A DNA stretch of 12,162 bases from Chlorobiota bacterium (GTDB taxonomy: Bacteria > Bacteroidota > Bacteroidia > Flavobacteriales > Flavobacteriaceae): NCBI GenBank assembly GCA_013153655.1, contig JAADEB010000053.1, positions 1 to 12,162 on the forward strand, read 5' to 3'. The position numbers and the translations under genes are program-made. Below, in pieces: positions 6,541-12,162 of this stretch (the stretch's first letter is position 1; each line of letters begins with the position of its first letter). Under the pieces are notes generated by a model, which was given only the letters and a program-made list of their open reading frames with translations, had not been told where the DNA came from and ran no database searches.

Positions 6541-7245
6541 ATGAAAAAAATCTTTTTATTTCTCCTGACTTTGGGTTTTGCGGCTTCGGTTACAGCCCAA
6601 AAAGCCGACAAGAAAGCCGACAAAATCATTGAAAAATACCTGGAAGCCATTGGCGGCAAGAAGCTCGACAAGGTGGACGAAGTGTTGCAAAAAATGACCT
6701 TCAAAGCCAATGGTCAGGAAATGCAAGCCGAAATCCTCACCTCCAAAAAAGGCCGGGGATATATGAAAATGAATATGGGCGGTATGGAATTCGTGGTTAC
6801 GGCCTTCAACGGCGACAAAGGATTCCGTATGAACCAACAAATGGGTTACGAAGAAATTCCCGCCGAGGAATTGAAGAAAATGAAGGAAGAAAAACAAAGT
6901 TTCGTCCACGGCTTGGATATGTACAAAAAATACGACCGCAAGTATGTGGGCACCGAAGAGGTGAACGGCAAGAAATACGAAGTGGTGGAAATCACCGAGG
7001 ACGGTAAGACCTCCAAGATGTATTTCGATCCCGAAACACATCTGTTGACCATGATCAAAACAAAAGATCCCGTTACGGGAATGGAAAACGCTACGGTTTT
7101 TCTGGATTATAAGGACTTCGACGGTGTAAAATTTCCCACGCGCATGCAAGTGATGCAGGGCGACACGGTGGTTCAGGAAATCACGGTGGACGAAGTGAAA
7201 ATCAATCCCGAAGTGGACGAAAGCATATTCGAAATGCCGGAATAA
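6541..7245 (+). CDS. Exported LolA-like (outer-membrane lipoprotein-sorting type) protein
   Basis: The 234-residue protein has a cleavable signal peptide (residues 1-19, cut before or after the AQ at 19-20). It then has the pattern ADKIIEKYLEAIGGKKLDKV (26-45), common in Bacteroidota proteins annotated as LolA-like outer membrane lipoprotein-sorting proteins. The rest alternates short strands with turns, with FDPETHLLTM and DYKDFDGVKFPTRMQ typical of the later strands of this half-barrel fold. Such proteins hold lipid or acyl chains in a hydrophobic cavity; whether this one carries lipoproteins is not known. It is lysine- and methionine-rich, with MKMNMGGMEF around 80-89. A near-match -7 box, TATTTTTA (6508-6515), precedes it, and a strong terminator follows, so it may be a single-gene transcript. 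Confidence 0.7.
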   Translation: MKKIFLFLLTLGFAASVTAQKADKKADKIIEKYLEAIGGKKLDKVDEVLQKMTFKANGQEMQAEILTSKKGRGYMKMNMGGMEFVVTAFNGDKGFRMNQQMGYEEIPAEELKKMKEEKQSFVHGLDMYKKYDRKYVGTEEVNGKKYEVVEITEDGKTSKMYFDPETHLLTMIKTKDPVTGMENATVFLDYKDFDGVKFPTRMQVMQGDTVVQEITVDEVKINPEVDESIFEMPE

Positions 7246-7273
7246 GGCGTTTAAGAATAAATCTTTATCATTC

Positions 7274-7304
7274 AAGCCGCCTCCTCTTTCGGGGCGGTTT
7301 TTTT
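7274..7304 (+). terminator. Rho-independent terminator after the LolA-like gene
   Basis: AAGCCGCCTC (7274-7283) pairs with GGGGCGGTTT (7291-7300) in a stem of about 10 pairs with a CTCTTTC loop that includes two G.U pairs. The T run continues to 7304. It lies 28 nt after the stop codon at 7243-7245 and separates this gene from the patatin gene. Confidence 0.85.
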
Positions 7305-7423
7305 ATCTCATATTCCGCGGGATCCTGTTCGGATTGATATCCACAAACATCCACCCGAAAGAAATCCTTAGCTTTTAAAACATATCGAATTCGTACGGCT
7401 TTTTTTTATATCTTTATGCCATT

Positions 7424-9661
7424 ATGCGGCAGTGGCGGTTTGCATTTTTTTATATGCTTTTCGGGACCTTTTTTCTGGCAGGTATCCCGGTGAATCTTTA
7501 TGCACAAAAAGATTCCGTCAAGGTGGGCTTGGTGCTTAGCGGAGGCGGTGCCAAGGGTATGGCCCATTTGGGTGTATTGAAGGTATTGGAAGAAGAACAC
7601 ATACGGCCTTGTTGCCTTTCCGGTACCAGCATCGGAGCCATTGTGGGGGCGTATTATGCCGCCGGTTATTCATCGGATCAAATTCTGGAAATTTTCCGGC
7701 GAACCGATTTCGACGAACTCATGCTCGACCACCTGCCCCGGCGTTTCCTGCCATTGTATTTGAAACAGGCCGGCCGGAACGAATTTTTTTACTTTCCGCT
7801 GGATATGCATCATATGACCTTGCGCCTGCCCGATGGCCTGTCGCATTCGCAATTGTTTTATAACCAATTGTTTGAGGATTTGTATGCCATTCAATATGTC
7901 CGCCATTTCGATTCTTTGCCTCTCCGGGTGCGTTTTGTGGCCACGGATTTGGTTCGCGGACGCCAAGTGGTTTTTCGTGGGGGCAGTATTCCCCGGGCCG
8001 TTGTGGCCAGCAGCGCCATACCTTCTATTGTATCACCTTTGCAAATCGACGGCAAACTCCTTTCCGACGGAGGTATTGTCAACAATTACCCGCTGGAACC
8101 CCTTCGCAAAATGGGCGCCAATGTGGTCATCGGATCCGATGTGCAAGGCACCTTGCTCAAAGCCTCGGAAATCCAAAGCATCGCCGACATCCTCGATCAA
8201 ATCATGAGTATCCATATGTATGCCGACATGCCGCTCAAACGCATGAAAACGGATATTTACCTGCGACCTCCCGTGACGAATTTCAATGTCACCGATTTTT
8301 CACAAATCGATACTCTCTACCGTTTGGGTTACGAAGAAGCCGACCGGCACCGTTCGTTCTTTCGTCGCTATGCATCCTATGAAAAACAAGCCTTGCATTC
8401 GCCTCCACCTCATCCCGATTCCTTGTATTTCCGGGATATCCGTATCGAAGGTATTTCCGACCCCCGGGAAAAAGAATTGATTCTGTGGCGAACCGGTTTC
8501 GAAACCGGCCGGAAAATAGGATTCCGGGATTTTATCAACGGCATCAACTACCTTTACGGAACCGACGATTACGACCAAATCCACTATTGGATTATCCCCG
8601 GCGACACCCTTGTGATGTCATTGGTCAACGACACCGTACGCTACAAATTCAAAACCGCCGTCCATTATTCGCCTTTGTATCATCTCGAACTCCTGGCCGG
8701 GGTTACGGGTAAACGCATCATCACGGGCCACGACATCCTGGATGTGGAATTGATTTTGGGCCCCAGTTTTCGCTACAACCTGAATTACCTTATCGACAAT
8801 GGCTACCATATGGGATTCGGCCTTCATTCTTCCTGGCATCATTGGCAACGAAACGTGGCTTTCGGCCTTATGTTTCCCGAAGTGGAAAATCCCTCGTTCA
8901 AGCAAATGGACTTACACACTTATACCTGGACCAACCGTCTTTTCTTCCAAGGAATCGCCTCCACCAACGTTAATTTTCATATAGGATTCGAACATCGTAA
9001 AAACATTATGAACACAGGTATTTTCTCCGGCGAAAAACCGGGCCTGAAATACTATTTCGACCGGACCGACAACTACGGTGCCTTTATTTCCTTCTTCTAC
9101 GACGATCTCAACGATTATTATTTTCCCGAATACGGTATCCGCCTCACCGCCGACTATCACCATTTTTTTGCGTCCAACAACACTTATGACAAACCCAATC
9201 CTTTCCATACGGCTTCCTTCCATATTACGGCTTCGCGCCTCCACAACCGCCATCTTTCGTCTTCCTATTCCTTTACGGCCCATCTGGTTACCCGCGACAG
9301 TATTTCTCCAAGTTCCTATACCTATGTGGGAGGTATTGCCGCCTTCGAGCATTCCGGGGTTTTACAAAGTTTTTATTCCCGTCCGTTTATGGACCTTCGT
9401 ACGCCTTCATACATTTACATAAAACCCCAATTGCAGTATCGTTTCCGCAAGAACCATTTCTTCCGCGCAGGTCTTCAATTCCTTATGTATGAATATTTCG
9501 AAATTCCCCACGAAAAAAGATTCTCCCGTTACGAATGGGCCTATAATTTTTACGGCCAATACGGCTTCCGGAGCTACTTTGGCCCCATATTTGCAACCTT
9601 TGCTTGGGAACCGGTCACCAAAAAATGGAATATGGGACTGGAACTCGGTTTCGGATTCTGA
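7424..9661 (+). CDS. Patatin-like phospholipase fused to an Omp85-type outer-membrane barrel
   Basis: The 745-residue product combines four parts: a signal peptide (1-27), a patatin phospholipase domain (about 32-310), a POTRA-like segment (about 325-400) and a C-terminal beta-barrel (about 400-745) ending in aromatic F, as expected for BAM-assembled porin-like proteins. The catalytic set is complete: oxyanion loop GGGAKG (40-45), nucleophile S69 in GTSIG, and D215 in DGG. Known patatin-Omp85 fusions such as PlpD (type Vd) expose or release a phospholipase A1; Bacteroidota members may also act within the envelope on lipids. The start ATG at 7424 lies only 7 nt after a near -7 box (TATCTTTA, 7409-7416), so the mRNA may be almost leaderless. 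The DUF3108 gene follows 18 nt after the stop. Confidence 0.9.
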   Translation: MRQWRFAFFYMLFGTFFLAGIPVNLYAQKDSVKVGLVLSGGGAKGMAHLGVLKVLEEEHIRPCCLSGTSIGAIVGAYYAAGYSSDQILEIFRRTDFDELMLDHLPRRFLPLYLKQAGRNEFFYFPLDMHHMTLRLPDGLSHSQLFYNQLFEDLYAIQYVRHFDSLPLRVRFVATDLVRGRQVVFRGGSIPRAVVASSAIPSIVSPLQIDGKLLSDGGIVNNYPLEPLRKMGANVVIGSDVQGTLLKASEIQSIADILDQIMSIHMYADMPLKRMKTDIYLRPPVTNFNVTDFSQIDTLYRLGYEEADRHRSFFRRYASYEKQALHSPPPHPDSLYFRDIRIEGISDPREKELILWRTGFETGRKIGFRDFINGINYLYGTDDYDQIHYWIIPGDTLVMSLVNDTVRYKFKTAVHYSPLYHLELLAGVTGKRIITGHDILDVELILGPSFRYNLNYLIDNGYHMGFGLHSSWHHWQRNVAFGLMFPEVENPSFKQMDLHTYTWTNRLFFQGIASTNVNFHIGFEHRKNIMNTGIFSGEKPGLKYYFDRTDNYGAFISFFYDDLNDYYFPEYGIRLTADYHHFFASNNTYDKPNPFHTASFHITASRLHNRHLSSSYSFTAHLVTRDSISPSSYTYVGGIAAFEHSGVLQSFYSRPFMDLRTPSYIYIKPQLQYRFRKNHFFRAGLQFLMYEYFEIPHEKRFSRYEWAYNFYGQYGFRSYFGPIFATFAWEPVTKKWNMGLELGFGF

Positions 9662-9679
9662 GAACATTAAAAAAATATA

Positions 9680-10441
9680 ATGAATATGATACGAAAATGG
9701 TTACTTGTTTTATTGGTCTTGCCTTTTATGGGAAACGCCCAAGCCTACAAGGACGGCGAATTCCTCAAATATAAAATCCATTATTTCTTTTTCAATGCCG
9801 GTTATGCTTCCATCAAACTGGAAAAAACCACCTGGCAGGGAAAACCCGTTTATCATGCCTACGGCAAAGGGCGTACCTCCGTGTTTTCGAGCCTCGTAAT
9901 GGATGTGGATGATATCTACGAATCCTATTTCGACGAACAAAACCGTCCGCTTCGCTTTATCCGCCATATCCGCGAAGGCAATTACCACAAATTCGTGGAG
10001 TTGCTCTTCCATCATAATAAAAACATGGTACAGGTCATCGACAAATTGAACAATACGGTACAAAGATTCTATGTACCCACCGGTATTCAAGACATGCTCT
10101 CGGCCTACTATGCACTGCGCAATATCGATACATCCAAACTCAAAAAAGGCGATTATATCAAACAGGATTTATTCTTCGACAACGAAGTTTATCATTTCAA
10201 AATGAAAATCCTCGGCCGTCAAATTCTCAATACCAAATTCGGTAAAATTCGTACCCTGGTGCTTCGTCCTTATGTGCAATCGGGACGTGTGTTTAAGGAA
10301 GAAGAAAGCCTTACCGTATGGGTTTCCGATGATCAGAATAAAATTCCCCTGCGCATCAAAGCCAAACTTTTGGTAGGTTCCATCAAGGCCGACCTTATCG
10401 AATACAAAAATCTGAAATACCCGCTGGCTATCGTCAAATAA
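9680..10441 (+). CDS. Exported DUF3108-type protein
   Basis: The 253-residue product has a signal peptide (about 1-22, ending GNAQA) and no further membrane segment, so it is periplasmic or loosely outer-membrane associated. The opening GEFLKYKIHYFFFNAGYASIKL and the later VDDIYESYFDEQNRPLRF and LTVWVSDDQNKIPLRI patterns fit the DUF3108 family, a beta-rich exported family of unknown function common in Bacteroidota. It probably shares a transcript with the patatin gene 18 nt upstream. Two ATGs (9680 and 9686) are possible; the first is taken. Its stop overlaps the rlmB stop on the other strand by 8 bp, with no terminator between. No reaction can be assigned. Confidence 0.75.
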   Translation: MNMIRKWLLVLLVLPFMGNAQAYKDGEFLKYKIHYFFFNAGYASIKLEKTTWQGKPVYHAYGKGRTSVFSSLVMDVDDIYESYFDEQNRPLRFIRHIREGNYHKFVELLFHHNKNMVQVIDKLNNTVQRFYVPTGIQDMLSAYYALRNIDTSKLKKGDYIKQDLFFDNEVYHFKMKILGRQILNTKFGKIRTLVLRPYVQSGRVFKEEESLTVWVSDDQNKIPLRIKAKLLVGSIKADLIEYKNLKYPLAIVK

Positions 10442-11165
10442 GTTTTTTCAAGCGCCGTCCGGCTTCATACATGAATATTCCGCCGGCCACCGACACATTC
10501 AACGAATCCGTTTCCGCCGACATGGGTATGCGCAATCGCACATCCGATCTTTTGAGCACGGCGCCGCTTATACCTTTATGTTCATTACCCAAAACGACGG
10601 CCGTGGGACGATCGAAAGGGTGTTCATCAAGTCGTTTTTCGGTTTTTTCCGTGGCCGCCACCACCTCCACACCTTCGGATTGCAGGAAATACACCGCATC
10701 CAGCAAATGTTTCACCCGAGCCATGGGTATTTTGAAAACCGCCCCGGCCGATGTCTTGACCGTCTCTTCCGTCACCGGCGCCGATCCGCCTGCCGGCAAA
10801 ACAATACCGTCGAAACCGAAGGCCGCCGCCGAACGAATCAAGGCACCCAAATTGCGCGTGTCCGTAATGCCGTCGAGCAACAAAAAAGCCGCTTTCCCTT
10901 CCCCTTGCATGGCGCGCGTTACCAATTCCTCCAACGTTATAAAGGTCACGGCACCCGTCACGGCCACAATGCCTTGATGCACCCCTTTGTGCATCTTGTC
11001 CAATTTCACCCGCGGTACGTATTTGACGGGAATCCCACGCCGCCGCAATTCGGAAATCAGGTTTTGAAGCACCTCGTCGCGCACCTCCCGCGCAATAAAC
11101 ACTTTCTCGATATTTTTTCCCTTGGCCAAAGCCTCTCGTACGGGATGTATGCCGGCTATTTTCAT
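10434..11165 (-). CDS. rlmB: 23S rRNA (guanosine-2'-O)-methyltransferase RlmB (SpoU/TrmH family)
   Basis: This S-adenosylmethionine-dependent SPOUT enzyme probably methylates the 2'-O of G2251 (E. coli numbering) in the 23S rRNA P loop. It has 243 residues: an N-terminal substrate-binding domain starting MKIAGIHPVREAL (1-13) and a C-terminal knot. SpoU motifs are complete: motif 1 TRNLGALIRSAAAFG (103-117; N105, R111), motif 2 VVLGNEHKGIS (190-200; E195), and motif 3 IPMSAETDSLNVSVA (213-227). The frame is open to an ATG at 11210, but that start lies inside a terminator hairpin and adds residues unlike the family, so I chose the ATG at 11163-11165. A related paralogue (TrmH-family tRNA/rRNA methylase) is possible, but the N-terminal domain favours RlmB. 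Confidence 0.92.
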   Translation of the reverse strand: MKIAGIHPVREALAKGKNIEKVFIAREVRDEVLQNLISELRRRGIPVKYVPRVKLDKMHKGVHQGIVAVTGAVTFITLEELVTRAMQGEGKAAFLLLDGITDTRNLGALIRSAAAFGFDGIVLPAGGSAPVTEETVKTSAGAVFKIPMARVKHLLDAVYFLQSEGVEVVAATEKTEKRLDEHPFDRPTAVVLGNEHKGISGAVLKRSDVRLRIPMSAETDSLNVSVAGGIFMYEAGRRLKKLI

Positions 11166-11179
11166 GTTTTGTTTTTTGT

Positions 11180-11216
11180 AAAAAAATAAACCGCCTTGCC
11201 GAAACGACAAAGCGGT
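11180..11216 (-). terminator. Terminator between the small exported gene and rlmB
   Basis: Read on the minus strand, ACCGCTTTGTCG (11216-11205) pairs with CGGCAAGGCGGT (11201-11190) in an uninterrupted 12-bp stem with a TTT loop and G.U pairs, followed by TTTATTTTTTT. It lies 22 nt after the stop of the 11238-11597 gene and ends only about 15 nt before the rlmB start. rlmB therefore needs readthrough or a promoter overlapping the T tract; TATTTTTT there is a 7/8 match to TAnnTTTG. Confidence 0.85.
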
Positions 11217-11237
11217 ATATGGATTTTTTACGAATGT

Positions 11238-11597
11238 TTAAAGCAATTCTTCCAACGCGGCAAAACGGTCGCCGTCCAGCATTTTTTTCATGCTTCGGAG
11301 AAAACCGGAGGCTTCCAAGGCATCGTTTTTCACCATTTGAATCACTTCTTGCAAACTTTTGCCTTGTGCTTCACCGTTCTTCTCAGCCAATAGAATGTGT
11401 TTCTTGATGCTTTGTGCATAAATGTACGCTTCCCGTTGGATTTTTTCCTGCAAATCGCCGTTTTTGATTTCCAATTTGGTGATAATCTTATCCGACAAAT
11501 CGTTGGCATAAGCCTTGGCGTCGAATTGTTTGTATAAACTTTGAGCCGAAAGATTCATACCCAAAGCCAGTGCGAGGATTAAAAATATTTTTTTCAT
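11238..11597 (-). CDS. Small exported helical protein, unknown function
   Basis: I do not recognise this 119-residue protein. It has a clear signal peptide (1-19, MKKIFLILALALGMNLSAQ, cleavage around A18/Q19) and a mature part predicted to be almost entirely helical, with many charged residues and no cysteine. The layout (signal peptide, then a helix with DLSDKIITKLEI, followed by long amphipathic helices) resembles short Bacteroidota periplasmic proteins of Spy/CpxP type, but the LTxxQ motif is not evident, so this is only a comparison. It has a plausible promoter upstream and a strong terminator downstream and is therefore probably its own transcript. It is conserved in style rather than by motif; coding status is supported by codon use and signal peptide. 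Confidence 0.7.
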   Translation of the reverse strand: MKKIFLILALALGMNLSAQSLYKQFDAKAYANDLSDKIITKLEIKNGDLQEKIQREAYIYAQSIKKHILLAEKNGEAQGKSLQEVIQMVKNDALEASGFLRSMKKMLDGDRFAALEELL

Positions 11598-11627
11598 TGT
11601 CTGCTGGTTTTACTTGTTTTCAAAAAG

Positions 11628-11659
11628 CAAGTTTATTAAAAATTTTTTAAACGGCCAAA
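11628..11659 (-). promoter_or_regulatory. Promoter of the small exported gene
   Basis: On the minus strand TTTG (11659-11656) is followed after 20 nt by TAAACTTG (11635-11628), a 7/8 match to TAnnTTTG. The same 20-nt gap is seen at 5307-5337. The box ends 30 nt before the ATG at 11597. An overlapping hairpin (CTTGTTTT with AAAAGCAAG-type arms, 11613-11631) covers the leader start. Confidence 0.45.
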
Positions 11660-11753
11660 ATCCATTGCTTTTTTTCCATTTTCCCGGGTTTTATGATTTC
11701 ACGATTTACGGACACCGTCTCTTCCATATTTCAACGGAAAAACCCCGTTTTCT

Positions 11754-11798
11754 ATGTTCCGAAAAGGAGATTCCTCCTGTCTAAGGCAGATAGCAATC
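11754..11798. repeat. GGAGATT...GCAAT element, copy 1 (degenerate)
   Basis: It begins ATGTTCCGAAAAGGAGATT (11754-11772), which is identical at 18 of 19 positions to 11838-11856, and ends in AGCAATC (11792-11798). The interior differs from copy 2 and carries only a weak stem (CTGTCT with AGGCAG). It looks like a decayed copy or a different subtype of the same palindromic repeat. Confidence 0.5.
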
Positions 11799-11837
11799 CC
11801 CCTCACCATAATGAAGACAACCTAAAAAATTCATACC

Positions 11838-11911
11838 ATGTTCCCAAAAGGAGATTGCCACGGCTCCGCCTTCCTTTGCTTATTCCCAAGTGGCGAAGCC
11901 TCGCAATGACG
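11838..11911. repeat. GGAGATT...GCAAT palindromic element, copy 2
   Basis: After the shared 19-mer, ATTGC (11854-11858) pairs with GCAAT (11903-11907) and GGCTCCGCC (11862-11870) pairs with GGCGAAGCC (11892-11900) with one mismatch, around a 21-nt loop. The outer words GAGATTGC and GCAATGACG match the ends of a REP-like intergenic repeat that I recall from many unrelated bacterial genomes (usually written CGTCATTGCGA...GCAATCTC). The identification is from memory and was not searched. Confidence 0.6.
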
Positions 11912-11914
11912 AAC

Positions 11915-11932
11915 CGGTCACCGGTCATCCGT
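11915..11932. repeat. CGGTCAC heptamer pair, copy 1
   Basis: CGGTCACCGGTCATCCGT reads as CGGTCAC, CGGTCAT, CCGT in a 7-nt period. It is identical at 17 of 18 positions to 12008-12025, 93 bp away. It directly follows the end of the palindromic element. Confidence 0.55.
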
Positions 11933-11948
11933 AAATCTCCTTCTTCCC

Positions 11949-11985
11949 GGATTTGGGATTTAGGCATTAGGATTTAGGATTTGGG
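11949..11985. repeat. Phased heptamer array GGATTTR
   Basis: Five consecutive 7-nt units (GGATTTG, GGATTTA, GGCATTA, GGATTTA, GGATTTG) are followed by GG, with no phase slip. The evenly spaced GG/GGG runs could form a two-tier G-quadruplex on this strand. The form resembles short tandemly repeated repetitive (STRR) heptamers known from cyanobacteria, but the unit differs. Confidence 0.7.
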
Positions 11986-12007
11986 TTTTTATTTTTTCAT
12001 TATTTAT

Positions 12008-12025
12008 CGGTCACCGGTCACCCGT
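12008..12025. repeat. CGGTCAC heptamer pair, copy 2
   Basis: CGGTCACCGGTCACCCGT is two exact CGGTCAC units followed by CCGT, differing from copy 1 at one base. It leads straight into the octamer blocks. Confidence 0.55.
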
Positions 12026-12026
12026 C

Positions 12027-12042
12027 TATTCAACTGTTCGAC
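12027..12042. repeat. Octamer block, TATTCAAC type (first)
   Basis: Two 8-nt units, TATTCAAC and TGTTCGAC, fit the shared consensus nnTTnnAC. CTGT-TCG-ACAG at 12034-12044 is a small perfect hairpin within and just after it. Confidence 0.5.
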
Positions 12043-12052
12043 AGGAAAAAAT

Positions 12053-12085
12053 CGGTTTAACGATTTAACGGTTGCACGGTTTAAC
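12053..12085. repeat. Octamer block, GGTTTAAC type (first)
   Basis: Four phased 8-nt units from 12054: GGTTTAAC, GATTTAAC, GGTTGCAC, GGTTTAAC. The first 18 bases (12053-12070, CGGTTTAACGATTTAACG) recur exactly at 12142-12159. Confidence 0.7.
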
Positions 12086-12100
12086 AGAAATCCCCCAATC

Positions 12101-12132
12101 TATTCAACACTTCAACCTTTCAACTATTCAAC
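12101..12132. repeat. Octamer block, TATTCAAC type (second)
   Basis: Four phased 8-nt units: TATTCAAC, ACTTCAAC, CTTTCAAC, TATTCAAC. The last unit forms a short dyad TATTC-aacac-GAATA (12125-12139) with the following spacer. Confidence 0.7.
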
Positions 12133-12141
12133 ACGAATAGC

Positions 12142-12162
12142 CGGTTTAACGATTTAACGATT
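12142..12162. repeat. Octamer block, GGTTTAAC type (second, cut by window end)
   Basis: GGTTTAAC, GATTTAAC and the start of a third unit (GATT) run to the last base. The array therefore continues beyond the window, and its full length is unknown. Confidence 0.65.

Larger units (their letters stand above)
11690..12162. other. Gene-free intergenic tract made of short repeats
   Basis: This stretch of more than 470 bp contains no credible gene. The one long frame (11693-11977, plus) runs across the repeat copies, has a repeated VPKRR peptide caused by them, and has no family features. Instead the tract holds a diverged GATTTnAC pair (11695-11709), two GGAGATT...GCAAT elements, two CGGTCAC heptamer pairs, a phased GGATTTR array and alternating octamer blocks. 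It runs off the right edge of the window. Confidence 0.7.

Noticed and set aside
11693..11977. 94-codon plus-strand frame in the repeat tract
   Set aside because: It is created by the repeats: VPKRR appears twice because the 19-mer is duplicated, and the end is the heptamer array. No protein family is evident.
11949..12162. CRISPR array
   Set aside because: Repeats are only 7-8 nt with no unique spacers of constant length, and there are no cas genes in the window.
1..12162. tRNA, rRNA, insertion sequence or prophage genes
   Set aside because: I saw no cloverleaf or rRNA sequence, no transposase or integrase motif, and no target-site duplication flanked by long inverted repeats.

Overview
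The window looks like chromosomal DNA of a member of the Bacteroidota. The evidence is the set of exact matches to the Bacteroidota promoter -7 box (TAnnTTTG), the near absence of Shine-Dalgarno sequences before genes, signal peptides of the MKKIFL...AQ type, a Bacteroidota-style TrpS, and a patatin fused to an Omp85-type barrel. The species cannot be named from the sequence. A cytochrome c type nitric oxide reductase indicates NO respiration, partial denitrification or NO detoxification.

Layout. Positions 1-437 are AT-rich and mostly non-coding. They hold a rho-independent terminator, a doubtful short reading frame and several possible operators. Positions 438-2234 encode NorC and NorB, closed by a strong terminator. 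Convergent to these is plsC (2404-3195, minus), a lysophosphatidate acyltransferase gene. It shares a 40-bp divergent promoter region with trpS. trpS, a small [4Fe-4S] ferredoxin gene and trmD (3236-5134) form a tight operon with 3-nt gaps. After a 218-bp gap come a TerB-like protein and a lipoprotein (5353-6497), a secreted LolA-like protein (6541-7245) with its own terminator, a patatin/Omp85 outer-membrane phospholipase (7424-9661) and a DUF3108-type exported protein (9680-10441). On the minus strand lie rlmB (10434-11165), which overlaps the DUF3108 gene tail to tail, and upstream of it a small exported helical protein gene (11238-11597), separated from rlmB by a 12-bp-stem terminator.

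From about 11690 to the window end there is no credible gene. This stretch is built almost entirely of short repeats: two copies of a palindromic GGAGATT...GCAAT element, a phased 7-nt array (GGATTTR), two copies of a CGGTCAC heptamer pair, and alternating blocks of 8-nt units that share the consensus nnTTnAAC. The array runs off the window edge.

Functionally, NorCB reduces NO to N2O. TrpS, TrmD and RlmB act in translation (tRNA charging, tRNA G37 methylation, 23S rRNA 2'-O-methylation). The 5.8-10.4 kb block is rich in envelope proteins, several with lipid- or lipoprotein-handling folds. No clearly novel multigene system is visible. The most unusual structures are the phased heptamer/octamer repeat tract at the right end, the interlocked plsC/trpS promoters, and the repeat- and dyad-rich region upstream of norC.
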